Shown here in pieces: positions 45,136 through 54,812 of a DNA stretch of 64,000 nucleotides. Source of the DNA: Sulfuritalea sp. (lineage in GTDB: Bacteria > Pseudomonadota > Gammaproteobacteria > Burkholderiales > Rhodocyclaceae); assembly GCA_022842325.1 (NCBI GenBank), contig JALHPU010000007.1, positions 62,001-126,000 of the forward strand, read 5' to 3'. Position numbers and translations under genes: made by a program. The notes under the pieces were generated by a model. It saw only the letters and a program-made list of their open reading frames with translations, had not been told where the DNA came from and did no database searches. Positions within the stretch are counted from its first letter, which is position 1. The number at the start of each line of letters is the position of its first letter.

Positions 45136-45209
45136 AAGGGGGGCGGGCCTTCAATTCGCATTTCGCGTGGTTCATCCGCAGCGGCTGGCTCTCGCTGCCA
45201 GGAGCGTTA
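45136..45209 (-). repeat. Dispersed repeat encoding M-N-H-A-K-x-E-L-K-A-R-P
   Basis: On the minus strand this 74-bp stretch is about 85 percent identical to 57541-57612. Both contain a TTTA(A)CGCTC..GGCAGC leader, an ATG and the peptide M(N/K)HAK(C/V)ELKARP, with a C-rich end. It is inserted between tctB and tctA. GC-rich palindromes lie alongside (45036-45120). Confidence 0.8.
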
Positions 45210-45210
45210 A

Positions 45211-46719
45211 ATGGACGCGTTAGTTCACCTCGGAAACGGCTTCCTGCAGGTGCTGCAGCCGATGAACCTGCTCGTGCTGTTCATCGGCCTGGTGCTGGGC
45301 ATGCTGGTCGCCGTGCTGCCGGGTCTGACGCTGGTGATGGGCGTGGTCCTGGCGCTGCCCTTCACCTACACCATGGAACTGCTGCCGGCAATCATCCTGC
45401 TGACGGCCATGTATGTCTCGGGCACCTACGGCGGCGCCTTTACCGCCATCCTGTTTCGCATTCCGGGCGAGCCGATAGATGTGCCCCTGCTGTGGGACGG
45501 CTACACCATGGCACGCAAGGGCCAGCCGGCCAAGGCCCTGGGCTGGACGCTGTTCTCCGCGCTGGGCGGCGGCCTGGTGATGATCATGGTGATGGTGCTG
45601 GCCTCGGCGCCGGTGGCGAAATTCGCGCTGACATTTTCCTCGCCGGAGTATTTCGCCATCATCATCTTCGGCCTCGCCAGCGTGGTTTCGCTCGGCGGCG
45701 GCTCGATCACCAATGCCGCGATCAGCCTGATGCTGGGCCTGCTGATCGCCACCGTCGGCGTCGATTCGATCTACGGCGCCGAGCGCTTCGCCTTCGGCGT
45801 GCCCTTCCTCCAGGACGGCATCGAATACCTGCTGGTGATGGTCGGCGCCTATGGACTGGGCGAGGTGTTCACCCGCATGGAAAAAGGCTTCGCCGGGGAC
45901 GGCACCGTAGCCGACACCGATCGCCGCATCAACACCGAGTTCCCCACGCTGGCCGAGATGCTCAAGCTCAAGATGACCTTCCTGCGCAGCTCGCTGATCG
46001 GCATCGTGGTCGGCATCATTCCCGGTGCCGGCGCCACCGTCGCCTCCTTCGTCGCCTACGGCGCCGAGGGCCAGTACGGCAAGCGCGGCAAGGAGCTCGG
46101 CAGCGGCATCGCCGAAGGCATCATCGCGCCGCAGACCGCGGCGACCTCCTCGGTCGGCGGCGCGATGATCCCGCTGCTGACCATGGGCATCCCCGGCAGC
46201 GGCGCCACGGCCATCATCCTCGGCGCCTTCCTGCTGCATGGCATGCAGCCCGGGCCGCAGGTCTTCGTCACCTCGGGGCCCTTCGTCTATGCCGTGTTCG
46301 CCTCGATGTTCCTCGGCGTCATCGGCATGTGCATCATCGGCTACTTCGCCATCAAGCCGCTGGTCAAGGTGCTCGAACTGCCCGAGGCGGTGGTTTCGGC
46401 CTTCGTCGTGCTGTTCTGTTTCATCGGCGCCTTCGCCGCGCGCAACAACCTCTCCGATCTCTACGTGATCACGGCCTTCGGCATCCTTGGCTACCTGTTC
46501 GAGAAGTTCAAATTTCCCATCGCGCCGATGGTGCTGGGCGCCATCCTCGGACCGCTGGCCGAAAGCTCCTTCATGACCATGATGGTCAGCCACGGCAACG
46601 ACTGGACGGTGCTGATGGGTCGCCCCATCAGCGCCACGGTGATGGTGCTGGCGGTGGTCGCACTGGTGTATCCCATTCAACGGCAACTGCGCGAGAAAAC
46701 CCGGCGCAGCGGTACCTAG
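45211..46719 (+). CDS. tctA: Tripartite tricarboxylate transporter large permease subunit
   Basis: 502 residues, about 12 helices. GLVLGMLVAVLPGLTLVMGVVLALPFTYTMELLPAIILLTAMYVSGTYGGAFTAILFRIPG and GIIPGAGATVASFVAYGAEGQYGKRGKELGSG contain the conserved TctA G/P-rich motifs. It is the transport-active subunit, driven by an ion gradient. It is probably co-transcribed with sauS and sauT. Confidence 0.93.
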   Translation: MDALVHLGNGFLQVLQPMNLLVLFIGLVLGMLVAVLPGLTLVMGVVLALPFTYTMELLPAIILLTAMYVSGTYGGAFTAILFRIPGEPIDVPLLWDGYTMARKGQPAKALGWTLFSALGGGLVMIMVMVLASAPVAKFALTFSSPEYFAIIIFGLASVVSLGGGSITNAAISLMLGLLIATVGVDSIYGAERFAFGVPFLQDGIEYLLVMVGAYGLGEVFTRMEKGFAGDGTVADTDRRINTEFPTLAEMLKLKMTFLRSSLIGIVVGIIPGAGATVASFVAYGAEGQYGKRGKELGSGIAEGIIAPQTAATSSVGGAMIPLLTMGIPGSGATAIILGAFLLHGMQPGPQVFVTSGPFVYAVFASMFLGVIGMCIIGYFAIKPLVKVLELPEAVVSAFVVLFCFIGAFAARNNLSDLYVITAFGILGYLFEKFKFPIAPMVLGAILGPLAESSFMTMMVSHGNDWTVLMGRPISATVMVLAVVALVYPIQRQLREKTRRSGT

Positions 46720-46759
46720 CGGCAGAGGCAGGCTGAAACCGATGTGGACGATTCTCACC

Positions 46760-46863
46760 GTCATCCCGGGCTTGACCCGGGATCCAGAAGCGGCCGCCGA
46801 CTGGATTCCGGCGTCGCCCGCCGCGAAGCGGAATCCCGGGTGTGTCGAGACCGCCGGAATGAC
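46760..46863. repeat. REP-like element with an inserted segment
   Basis: It starts GTCATCCCGGG and ends CCGGAATGAC like the others, but has about 35 extra bases between GGCGTC and GCCGGAAT, including a second GGAATCCCGGG motif. It lies between tctA and sauS. Confidence 0.8.
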
Positions 46864-46920
46864 GAATCAAACCATTTGTTCTGCACTACTGACTACTAGC
46901 GACAGAAAGGCAGCACAGCA

Positions 46921-48312
46921 ATGGACAAGGTAGTCACTTCCCTGATCGAGGCCGCGCGCATCGCGCAGCGGCAGTACGAAACCTGGGATCAGGCCGCAGT
47001 CGACGCCGTGGTCACCGCCGCCGGCTGGGCGATCATGGAACCCGGGCGCAACCGGGCGCTGGCCGAAATGGCGGTGCGCGACACGGGCCTGGGCGTGGTC
47101 GAGGACAAGATCACCAAGAACCATCGCAAGACCCTGGGCCTGCTGCGCGACCTCAAGGGCGCGAAAAGCGTCGGCGTCATCGCCGAGTATCCGGAACTCG
47201 GCATCGTCGAGATCGCGCGTCCGGTGGGCGTGGTCGCGGCCATCACGCCCTCGACCAATCCGGGTGCCACGCCCGCCAACAAGATCATCAACGCCCTCAA
47301 GGGCCGCAACGCGGTGATCGTCGCACCTTCGCCCAAGGGCGCCTCGACCTGTACCGCGCTGCTCGGCTTCGTCAATGTGGAGCTGGCAAAAGTCGGTGCG
47401 CCGCCCAACCTGGTGCAGATGCTGCCCAGCCCGATCACCAAGGACGCGACATACGCGCTGATGCGCGAGTCCGATCTGGTGGTGGCCACCGGCTCCCAGG
47501 CCAACGTGCGCGCGGCCTATGCCAGCGGCACGCCGGCCTTCGGCGTCGGCGCCGGCAATGTCGCCGGCATCATCGACGCCTCGGCCAATCTCGCCGACGC
47601 GGCGGCAGCGATCGCGCGCTCCAAGACCTTCGACAATGCCACCAGCTGTTCCTCGGAAAACAGCGTCGTCATCCTCGACACCGTCTATGCCGACGCACTG
47701 TCCGCCCTGGCTGCGGCCGGCGGTGTGTTGCTCAAGGCGGACGAGAAGGCCAGGCTGCAGGCCGTCATGTGGCCCGACGGCAAGCTGGCCAGCGTGGTAA
47801 CCGCGCAGGACGCGCCGCGCATCGCCGCCATCGCCGGTCTCGAGCGCGCGGCATTGCGCAGCGCACGCTTCCTGATGGTCGAGGAAGCCGGCGCCGGGCC
47901 GGACTGTCCCTACTCGGGCGAAAAGCTGTCGCCGGTACTCACCGTCTATCGGGCGCGCGACTTCGACCACGCCTGCCGCATCGTCGCCGGCATCTACGCC
48001 TACCAGGGAGCCGGGCATTCGGTCGGCATCCACAGCGCCGACGACGCGCACATCCTGCGCCTCGGCCTCGAACTCCCGGTGTCGCGGGTGATCGTGAACC
48101 AGATCCACTGCTACGCCACCGGCGGCAGTTTCGACAACGGCCTGCCGTTCTCGCTGTCGATGGGCTGCGGCACCTGGGGACGCAACAATTTCTCCGACAA
48201 CATGAATTACCGCCACTACCTCAACATCACGCGCATCTCGCGCAAGATCCCCCCGCGCGAACCGGCGCTGGAGGATATCTTCGGCGAGCATTTCCGCAAG
48301 TACGGCAAGTAG
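46921..48312 (+). CDS. sauS: CoA-acylating aldehyde dehydrogenase, SauS-like
   Basis: 463 residues of the short acylating ALDH group (EutE/PduP/AdhE-N type). The catalytic Cys is Cys243 in NATSCSSENSVVI, preceded by VATGSQANVRAAYASGTPAFGVGAGN. The length and the partner ligase match sulfoacetaldehyde dehydrogenase (acylating) SauS of Cupriavidus necator, which reduces sulfoacetyl-CoA to sulfoacetaldehyde. It is followed after two bases by the ligase gene. Another short aldehyde is possible as substrate, but Xsc in the same region supports sulfoacetaldehyde. Confidence 0.8.
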   Translation: MDKVVTSLIEAARIAQRQYETWDQAAVDAVVTAAGWAIMEPGRNRALAEMAVRDTGLGVVEDKITKNHRKTLGLLRDLKGAKSVGVIAEYPELGIVEIARPVGVVAAITPSTNPGATPANKIINALKGRNAVIVAPSPKGASTCTALLGFVNVELAKVGAPPNLVQMLPSPITKDATYALMRESDLVVATGSQANVRAAYASGTPAFGVGAGNVAGIIDASANLADAAAAIARSKTFDNATSCSSENSVVILDTVYADALSALAAAGGVLLKADEKARLQAVMWPDGKLASVVTAQDAPRIAAIAGLERAALRSARFLMVEEAGAGPDCPYSGEKLSPVLTVYRARDFDHACRIVAGIYAYQGAGHSVGIHSADDAHILRLGLELPVSRVIVNQIHCYATGGSFDNGLPFSLSMGCGTWGRNNFSDNMNYRHYLNITRISRKIPPREPALEDIFGEHFRKYGK

Positions 48313-48314
48313 GC

Positions 48315-49853
48315 ATGCTGCGCACGATCCGCGCCCATGTCGACCATCAGGCGTCCCGGCGCGCCGACGCAAGCTATCTGATCGCTCCCGAGACCGGCCG
48401 GTGCATGAGCTTCGGCGAGTTGCAGGCCGCCTCGCGCCGCCTGGCGGGCTGGCTGCGCAGCCAGGGCATCCGCCCCGGCGCCAAGGTGGCACTGCTGATG
48501 CCCAACGGCTACCAGACCTGCCGCCTGTTCATCGGCGCCATGTACGGCGGCTATTGCGTCACGCCGCTCAACCTGCTGGCCCAGCCTTCGCAGCTGAGCT
48601 ACGTCCTGGAACACAGCGACGCCGAAATCGTCTTCGTCGCGCCGGATCAGGTCGAGCGCCTGGAGCAGGCTGCGGCAGGGCTGGCGAAGCCGCCGCGCCT
48701 GGTCGTCTGCGAAGTCAACGCCGCGGAATTCCTGCCGCCGTTGGAAGCAAGCGCCGCCATGGCGGACAGCCCGGGCGAGGAAGATGCCGCACTGATGATG
48801 TACACCTCCGGCACCACCGGCAAGCCCAAGGGTGTCGTGCTCGCGCAGCGCGCCGTGGTCGCCGGCGGAACTTTCGTTTCCGCCGTGCATGAACTCGGCC
48901 CGACTGACCGCGTGATGGCGGTGCTGCCGCTGTACCACATCAATGCCCAGGTGGTCACGGCCGTCGCGCCGCTGATCCATGGCGGCAGCCTGGTGCTGCC
49001 CAAGCGCTTCAGCGCATCGAGCTTCTGGCAGACCGCAATCGGCCAGGGTTGCACCTGGATCAACGTCGTGCCGACCATGATCGCCTACCTGCTGAACGGC
49101 CCGGACCTTGCCGAACTCGGCCTCGACGCATCCGGCATCCGCTTTTGCCGCTCGGCCTCGGCGCCGCTGCCGCCGGCGCAGCACCTGGCCTTCGAGAAGA
49201 AGTTCGGCATCGGCATCATCGAAACCATGGGCCTCACGGAAACCGCCGCGCCCTGCTTCTCCAATCCGTTGGCGCCGCAGCAGCGCAAAGTCGGCAGCCC
49301 CGGCCCGGCCTTTGGCAACGAGGCAAAAATCATCGACAGCGCCGGCCTCACGCTGCCCGCCGGCCAGGCCGGCGAAATCCTGGTGCGTGGCGCCAACGTG
49401 ATGACCTGCTACTACAAGGACCCGGCCGAGACGGCCCGCAGCCTGGAAGCCGATGGCTGGCTGCATACCGGCGATCTCGGCTACATGGATGCCGACGGCT
49501 TCGTCTTCGTCACCGGTCGCATCAAGGAACTCATCATCAAGGGCGGCGAGAACATCGCGCCGCGCGAGATTGACGAGGCCCTGCTCAAGCACCCGGCCCT
49601 GCTGGAGGCCGCCGCGGTCGGTATTCCCGACGACAACTATGGCCAGGAGATCATGGCCTGCGTGGTGCTCAAACCGGACCGGACCTGTTCCGAGGCGGAA
49701 TTGCGCAAATACTGCGAAAGCGCGCTGGGCAACTACAAGACTCCGCGGATATTCCGCTTCGTTGACGAATTGCCGAAGGGCCCGTCGGGCAAGGTGCAAC
49801 GCCTGAAGTTGCTCGACCTTCTTGCTTCGCCGCCACCGCCGAGTAGTCACTGA
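48315..49853 (+). CDS. sauT: Acyl-CoA ligase, SauT-like (sulfoacetate-CoA ligase)
   Basis: 512 residues of the AMP-forming ligase family. Motifs are MMYTSGTTGKPKGVVLAQ (P-loop), MGLTETAA, GWLHTGDLGYMDADGFVFVTGRIKELIIKGGENIAP and the catalytic lysine region GPSGKVQRLKLL. In the company of SauS it should convert sulfoacetate to sulfoacetyl-CoA. Its family alone (oxalate/coumarate-like ligases) does not give the substrate; the pair and the Xsc context do. Confidence 0.75.
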   Translation: MLRTIRAHVDHQASRRADASYLIAPETGRCMSFGELQAASRRLAGWLRSQGIRPGAKVALLMPNGYQTCRLFIGAMYGGYCVTPLNLLAQPSQLSYVLEHSDAEIVFVAPDQVERLEQAAAGLAKPPRLVVCEVNAAEFLPPLEASAAMADSPGEEDAALMMYTSGTTGKPKGVVLAQRAVVAGGTFVSAVHELGPTDRVMAVLPLYHINAQVVTAVAPLIHGGSLVLPKRFSASSFWQTAIGQGCTWINVVPTMIAYLLNGPDLAELGLDASGIRFCRSASAPLPPAQHLAFEKKFGIGIIETMGLTETAAPCFSNPLAPQQRKVGSPGPAFGNEAKIIDSAGLTLPAGQAGEILVRGANVMTCYYKDPAETARSLEADGWLHTGDLGYMDADGFVFVTGRIKELIIKGGENIAPREIDEALLKHPALLEAAAVGIPDDNYGQEIMACVVLKPDRTCSEAELRKYCESALGNYKTPRIFRFVDELPKGPSGKVQRLKLLDLLASPPPPSSH

Positions 49854-49967
49854 TCGCATCTGCGGTTTTGACGTCGTAACTCCCGAATTCGTTTCATTAG
49901 CAGGCATCCCATGCGATTTGTCTTGTCATCAGGGGGCGATTTTGATGATAGTTCATACCTTGAATAT

Positions 49968-49984
49968 TGAAACGCTTCGTTTCA
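49968..49984. promoter_or_regulatory. Palindromic operator upstream of the GMC dehydrogenase
   Basis: TGAAACG and CGTTTCA are perfect arms around CTT, 55 bases before the start codon. The half-sites match those upstream of tctC, so the same or a paralogous IclR protein may bind both. Confidence 0.65.
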
Positions 49985-50038
49985 TATTTGCTTTGATCGT
50001 GCCGCTCTATGGAAGCGCACGACATGGAGGAATCGGGG

Positions 50039-51640
50039 ATGCCCCTAGTTTTCGACTACATCGTGGTCGGCGCCGGATCGGCGGGCTGTGTGCTCGCCAA
50101 TCGGCTATCGGAGGACCCGGCGGCCAGCGTTCTGCTGCTGGAAGCCGGTGGCGAAGACTGGAATCCCTGGATTCACATTCCGGTCGGTTACTTCAAGACC
50201 ATGCATGACCCGAAGCTGGACTGGTGCTACCTGACCGAACCGGATCCGGGTATCGCCAATCGCCAGCTGCAGTGGCCGCGTGGCAAGGTGTTGGGCGGGT
50301 CCAGTTCCCTCAACGGCTTGCTGTACATCCGCGGCCAGCGGGAGGACTACGATCACTGGGCGGACCTGGGCAATCCGGGCTGGCGCTACGTCGATGTGCT
50401 GCCCTATTTCAGGAAGTCCGAAGACCAGCAGCGCGGGGCCAACGCCTATCACGGTGTCGGCGGGCCACAGAAGGTTTCCGACCTGCGTCTGAATCGCCCG
50501 ATCGCCGACCACTTCGTCAGGGCGGCCCAGGAAATCGGCATTCCGTTCAATGAGGATCCGAACGGCGCGGAACAGGAAGGCGTCAGCTATTTCCAGCAGA
50601 CGGCACACAAGGGGTTGCGCTGGAGTACGGCAAGAGGCTTTCTGAAACCGGTGCGTCGACGCCCGAATCTGAAGCTTGAAACCCACGCCCAGACCACGCG
50701 CGTGCTGTTCGATGGGACGCGGGCCGTCGGTGTCGAATTCATGCAGGGCGGACAGGCGCGGCAAGCCACGGCCAGGGCTGAAGTCATCCTGTCGGCCGGT
50801 GCCATCGGTTCGCCGCAACTCCTCCAGTGCTCGGGCCTTGGCGCACCCGGGCTGCTGCAGCGCGCCGGGGTGCCGGTGGTACACGATCTGCCCGGGGTCG
50901 GCGAAAACCTGCAGGACCACCTTCAGGTCAGGCTGGTGTTCAAGACCCGCGAGCGCACGCTGAACGACGAGGTCAACAATCCGCTGAACAAACTGTGGAT
51001 CGGGATCCAGTACCTGCTCTCGCGGACCGGCCCGCTGACGCTGGCGGCCAGTCAGGTCGCGATCTTCACCCGATCCGGCCCGGATGTGATCCGACCGGAT
51101 ATCCAGTTCCACATGCAGCCCCTGAGTGCGGACAAGCCGGGTGACGGTGCGCATCGGTTTTCCGCCTTTACGTCCTCGGTCTGCCAGTTGCGCCCGTTCA
51201 GTCGCGGCCGGATCGAAATCAGGTCCGCGGATGCCAGGGACTATCCCGCGATCCACCCGAACTACCTCTCGGACGAGCGCGACTACCCGGTGGTCGTCGG
51301 CGGCATCAAGGTGGCCCGCCGCATAGCGCAGGCCCCGGCGCTGGCGCCGCACATTCTTTCCGAATTCGTTCCGGGCGCGCAGTTCCAGACCGACGAGCAA
51401 CTGCTCGACGCGGCAAGACGCTACAGCCAGACCATCTATCACCCGGTCGGCACCTGCAAGATGGGGCATGACGCCCTGGCGGTGGTCGATGAGCGCCTCA
51501 GGGTGCGCGGCATTGCCGGACTGCGCGTGGTCGATGCATCCATCATGCCGGAGATCGTCTCCGGCAACACCAACGCGCCAACAATAATGATCGCTGAAAA
51601 GGCCGCCGACATGATTCGCGAGGATGCCGGCAAGCAATGA
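50039..51640 (+). CDS. iseJ: GMC family FAD-dependent dehydrogenase, isethionate dehydrogenase-like
   Basis: 533 residues. The FAD-binding motif is [35 protein letters not shown] signatures are [18 protein letters not shown] and [17 protein letters not shown], and the C-terminal active-site region is [10 protein letters not shown] with [15 protein letters not shown]. Choline dehydrogenase-like GMC proteins beside TRAP transporters and Xsc pathways are known as isethionate dehydrogenase IseJ, which oxidises isethionate to sulfoacetaldehyde. I use the ATG at 50039 because GGAGG lies eight bases upstream. Substrate identity is inferred from context. Confidence 0.7.
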   Translation: MPLVFDYIVVGAGSAGCVLANRLSEDPAASVLLLEAGGEDWNPWIHIPVGYFKTMHDPKLDWCYLTEPDPGIANRQLQWPRGKVLGGSSSLNGLLYIRGQREDYDHWADLGNPGWRYVDVLPYFRKSEDQQRGANAYHGVGGPQKVSDLRLNRPIADHFVRAAQEIGIPFNEDPNGAEQEGVSYFQQTAHKGLRWSTARGFLKPVRRRPNLKLETHAQTTRVLFDGTRAVGVEFMQGGQARQATARAEVILSAGAIGSPQLLQCSGLGAPGLLQRAGVPVVHDLPGVGENLQDHLQVRLVFKTRERTLNDEVNNPLNKLWIGIQYLLSRTGPLTLAASQVAIFTRSGPDVIRPDIQFHMQPLSADKPGDGAHRFSAFTSSVCQLRPFSRGRIEIRSADARDYPAIHPNYLSDERDYPVVVGGIKVARRIAQAPALAPHILSEFVPGAQFQTDEQLLDAARRYSQTIYHPVGTCKMGHDALAVVDERLRVRGIAGLRVVDASIMPEIVSGNTNAPTIMIAEKAADMIREDAGKQ

Positions 51641-51729
51641 ATTCAGGAATTGCCCATGAGGCAATGGTGGAGTCCTTGTGATCCGACGGATCCTGGGGCC
51701 CGGTTTTTAATATAACGGAGGAGGCAGTG

Positions 51730-52839
51730 ATGGCGACTTTGATACGGAAACTGGTGATGGGAGCGGTTGCGGCGGTGCTGGTTACTGCCGGCGGTCTGGC
51801 GCAGGCCCAGCAAGTGACGCGCATGAAAATCCAGACGGCGGTTCCGACCGCGAGCATCTACTTCGAGCTGATGAAGCGCTTCGGCGACCGCGTGGACAAG
51901 ATGTCCAATGGCCGCATCAAGATGGAAATCCTGCCGGACGGCGCGGTGGTCAATGCCTTCGAGATCCTCGACGCGGTGGACAAGGGCGTGGTCGATGGCG
52001 GTTTTGCCTGGACACACTACTGGTCGGGCAAGAACAGCGCGGCAGCCCTGTTCTCGAATCCGGCGGCGGGTTCCGGCACCGGCATGGACCAGATCTCGCA
52101 CATGGCCTGGCTATCGCAGGGCGGCGGCAATGCGCTCTACGAAAAGCTGTACGAGTCCGGCCTGAAGTTGAACATCAAGCCCTTCATGATGCAGCCGATG
52201 GGTCCCGATCCCTTCGGCTGGTTCAAGACGCCGATCAACTCGATCGCCGACATGAAGAAAATGAAATACCGCTCGCCCCCCGGATTGACCGGCGAGATCT
52301 TCAAGGAAATGGGGATCAACGCTGTCGCCATGCCGGGCGGCGAAATCGTTCCGGCCGCGCAGCGCGGTGTCATCGACGCGGCCGAATGGATCGGTCCGGC
52401 CGACGACATGATCCTCGGCTTCCATAATGTGTTCAAGCACTACTACCTGCAGGGCCTGCACCAGTCGACGGACGTTGGCGAGATACTCATCAACAAGACG
52501 GTCTGGAACAAGCTGCCGGCAGACCTGAAGGCCGTGATCGAGGGCGCCGTGATGGCCACCATTACCGAAACCTATGCCTTCAACGTGGATCGCAACGCAA
52601 AAGCGCTGGAAAAGCTGCAGAAGGACCACAAGGTCACCGTGCATGACACGCCGAAGGAGTTCTTCGCCGCCTTCCACAAGGCCACCAACCTCGTGTATGA
52701 CCGCGAGGCGGCACGCAATCCGCTATTCAAGGAAGTTCTGGAATCGCAGCGCGCCTATGCCAAGATCGTGGTGCCTTACTGGACCAAGATCAACGGGCTG
52801 TATTACGGTATCGGCGCCGAAGCAGTCGCCCACAAATAG
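51730..52839 (+). CDS. TRAP transporter substrate-binding protein (DctP family)
   Basis: 369 residues with a signal peptide ending near AQAQQ. The DctP family features are SIYFELMKRFGDRVDKMSNGRIKMEILPDGAVV, KMKYRSPPGLTGEIFKEMGINAVAMPGGEIVPAAQRGVIDAAEWIG and the tail LVYDREAARNPLFKEV. It belongs to the longer subgroup that binds organic acids in the periplasm. It follows the GMC gene by about 90 nt with a strong GGAGGAGG site, so an IseK/L/M-type isethionate role is likely. Confidence 0.9.
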   Translation: MATLIRKLVMGAVAAVLVTAGGLAQAQQVTRMKIQTAVPTASIYFELMKRFGDRVDKMSNGRIKMEILPDGAVVNAFEILDAVDKGVVDGGFAWTHYWSGKNSAAALFSNPAAGSGTGMDQISHMAWLSQGGGNALYEKLYESGLKLNIKPFMMQPMGPDPFGWFKTPINSIADMKKMKYRSPPGLTGEIFKEMGINAVAMPGGEIVPAAQRGVIDAAEWIGPADDMILGFHNVFKHYYLQGLHQSTDVGEILINKTVWNKLPADLKAVIEGAVMATITETYAFNVDRNAKALEKLQKDHKVTVHDTPKEFFAAFHKATNLVYDREAARNPLFKEVLESQRAYAKIVVPYWTKINGLYYGIGAEAVAHK

Positions 52840-52923
52840 TCGCCGCCAAGTGCGACCAGAGCGGTGCACGGTCGCGACTGTGCACCGCGCTCGAACTGCA
52901 GGAATTTGCTCGAACACAGGACT

Positions 52924-53490
52924 ATGACCGGACATCCCTCAAGACTGCTGCGAATCGCACACGCGCTCGATCCGATCGCCATCTGGTCCGGCAAGCTGAC
53001 CGCCTGGTTGATCATCCCGATGGTGCTGTCCCTCGTATACGAGGTCGTGGCGCGCTACGTTTTTGATTCGCCGACACTCTGGGCCTACGACATGACCTTC
53101 ATGCTGTATGGCGCCTTCTTCATGCTCGGCTCGGCCTATACGCTGCAGCGCAAGGGGCACATCCGTACCGACTCGCTGTATGGCGGCTGGTCGCCGCGCA
53201 CCCAGGGCATCGTCGATGCCATCTGTTACCTGGTGATGTTCATGCCCTTCGCCGCGATATTCCTGTGGTTCGGCTGGGGCTACTTCGCCAAGGCCTTCAT
53301 GACCGGCGAACGCTTCGTCAGCAGCCCCTGGATGCCCATCACCTGGCCCTTCAAGGCCGCAATGCCCCTGACCGGATTGCTGCTGGCGATCCAGGGCGTA
53401 TCCGAATTGTGCAAGAGCCTCGATGCCGCGATCAGCGGGCGCTGGCCCGAAGGCACAGGGCAGGTCGGCCTCGGCCGGGAGGCCACATGA
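52924..53490 (+). CDS. TRAP transporter small membrane subunit (DctQ family)
   Basis: 188 residues with four helices. VYEVVARYVFDSPTLWAYDMTFMLYGAFFMLGSAYTLQRKGHIRTD is the classical DctQ block. It links the binding protein to the large permease. Its stop overlaps the start of the DctM gene by 4 nt. An in-frame start further upstream is rejected because it would lengthen the cytoplasmic tail without a ribosome binding site. Confidence 0.9.
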   Translation: MTGHPSRLLRIAHALDPIAIWSGKLTAWLIIPMVLSLVYEVVARYVFDSPTLWAYDMTFMLYGAFFMLGSAYTLQRKGHIRTDSLYGGWSPRTQGIVDAICYLVMFMPFAAIFLWFGWGYFAKAFMTGERFVSSPWMPITWPFKAAMPLTGLLLAIQGVSELCKSLDAAISGRWPEGTGQVGLGREAT

Positions 53491-54797
53491 GCAACGAAAT
53501 CTTCGGACTGGTCGCCCTGGTGGCTCTGTTCGGCATCATTTTCATCGGCTTTCCGATCGCCTTCACGCTGGGCGCCGTTGCGCTCGGCGCCGGCTTCATC
53601 GCGTATGGCGCGATGGTGTTCGACCTCGCGGTGCTGCAGACCTTCTCGGTGATGAAGGACACGGTGCTGGCCTCGATTCCCTTCTTCCTCTTCATGGGCT
53701 TCCTGCTCGAACAGTCGGGCCTGATGGAGCGGATGTTCACCGGCATCCAGCAATTGCTGGCCGGGTTGCGCGGTTCGCTGTACCTGGCGGTGCTGATCAC
53801 CGCGACGATTTTTGCGGCGGCCACCGGCATCGTCGGCTCGTCGGTGACCCTGCTCGGCGTCATGGCCGGGCCGGCGATGATCAAGAGCGGCTACGACACC
53901 CGGATGAGCGCCGGAGCGATCGCCGCCGGCGGCACACTGGGCATCCTGATCCCGCCTTCGGTGATGCTGATCGTCATGGGGCCGGTGGTCGGAATACCGG
54001 CGACCGACCTGTTCGCCGCGGCGGTGATCCCCGGTCTGTTGCTGTCCACCATCTTCACCATGTGGTGCCTGGTACGCTGCTGGCTCAATCCGGCGCTTGG
54101 CCCCGCGCTGCCGCCGGAAATGCGCGCGACCTCGATGAGGGCGGTAGTGAAAGATCTGGTGATCGGCGTCGTGCCGGTGATCGTCGTCATCATTGCCACG
54201 CTGGGCGTGATCCTGATGGGCATCGCCACGCCGACCGATGCCGGCGCAGTAGGTTGTGCCGCCGTGTTCATCCTGACGCTGCTGAGCCGGCGCATGACGT
54301 TCGCGAAGATTCGCCGCTCCGCCTTCCAGACGCTGGAGGTATCGAGCATGATCCTGATGCTGGTCACCGCCTCCAATCTGTTCGGTGCGGTGTTCTCGCG
54401 TCTGGGCAGCGCCGAGTATCTCGCCAGCCTGCTGACCAGCCTGGCCCTGCCGCCGACGCTGATGCTGATCGTGATCCTGGGGCTGATATTCATCCTGGGC
54501 TGGCCTTTGGAATGGGTACCCATCGTGCTCATCGTGGTGCCCATCGTGCTGCCCATCGTCCAGGCGCTGAACATCGACCTGATCTGGTTCTGCACCCTGG
54601 TCGCGATGACGCTGCAGACTGCATGGCTGTCGCCGCCGGTGGCGCTGTCGGCCTATTTCCTGAAGGGCGTGGTGCCGCAATGGGAACTCAGGGACATCTA
54701 TGCCGGAATGTCGCAGTTCATGATCCTGCAACTCATCGGCGTCGGCCTGGTCATGGCCTTTCCGCAACTGGCGACCTGGCTGGCCGGCGCCAACTAA
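53487..54797 (+). CDS. TRAP transporter large permease subunit (DctM family)
   Basis: 436 residues, about 12 helices. Typical parts are FPIAFTLGAVALGAGF, IPFFLFMGFLLEQSGLMERMF, GGTLGILIPPSVMLIVMG and TPTDAGAVGCAAVFIL. It is the sodium-coupled permease of the TRAP system and probably imports isethionate or a related sulfonate for the neighbouring GMC enzyme. Confidence 0.92.
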   Translation: MSNEIFGLVALVALFGIIFIGFPIAFTLGAVALGAGFIAYGAMVFDLAVLQTFSVMKDTVLASIPFFLFMGFLLEQSGLMERMFTGIQQLLAGLRGSLYLAVLITATIFAAATGIVGSSVTLLGVMAGPAMIKSGYDTRMSAGAIAAGGTLGILIPPSVMLIVMGPVVGIPATDLFAAAVIPGLLLSTIFTMWCLVRCWLNPALGPALPPEMRATSMRAVVKDLVIGVVPVIVVIIATLGVILMGIATPTDAGAVGCAAVFILTLLSRRMTFAKIRRSAFQTLEVSSMILMLVTASNLFGAVFSRLGSAEYLASLLTSLALPPTLMLIVILGLIFILGWPLEWVPIVLIVVPIVLPIVQALNIDLIWFCTLVAMTLQTAWLSPPVALSAYFLKGVVPQWELRDIYAGMSQFMILQLIGVGLVMAFPQLATWLAGAN

Positions 54798-54812
54798 ACG
54801 AGAGAACCCGGA

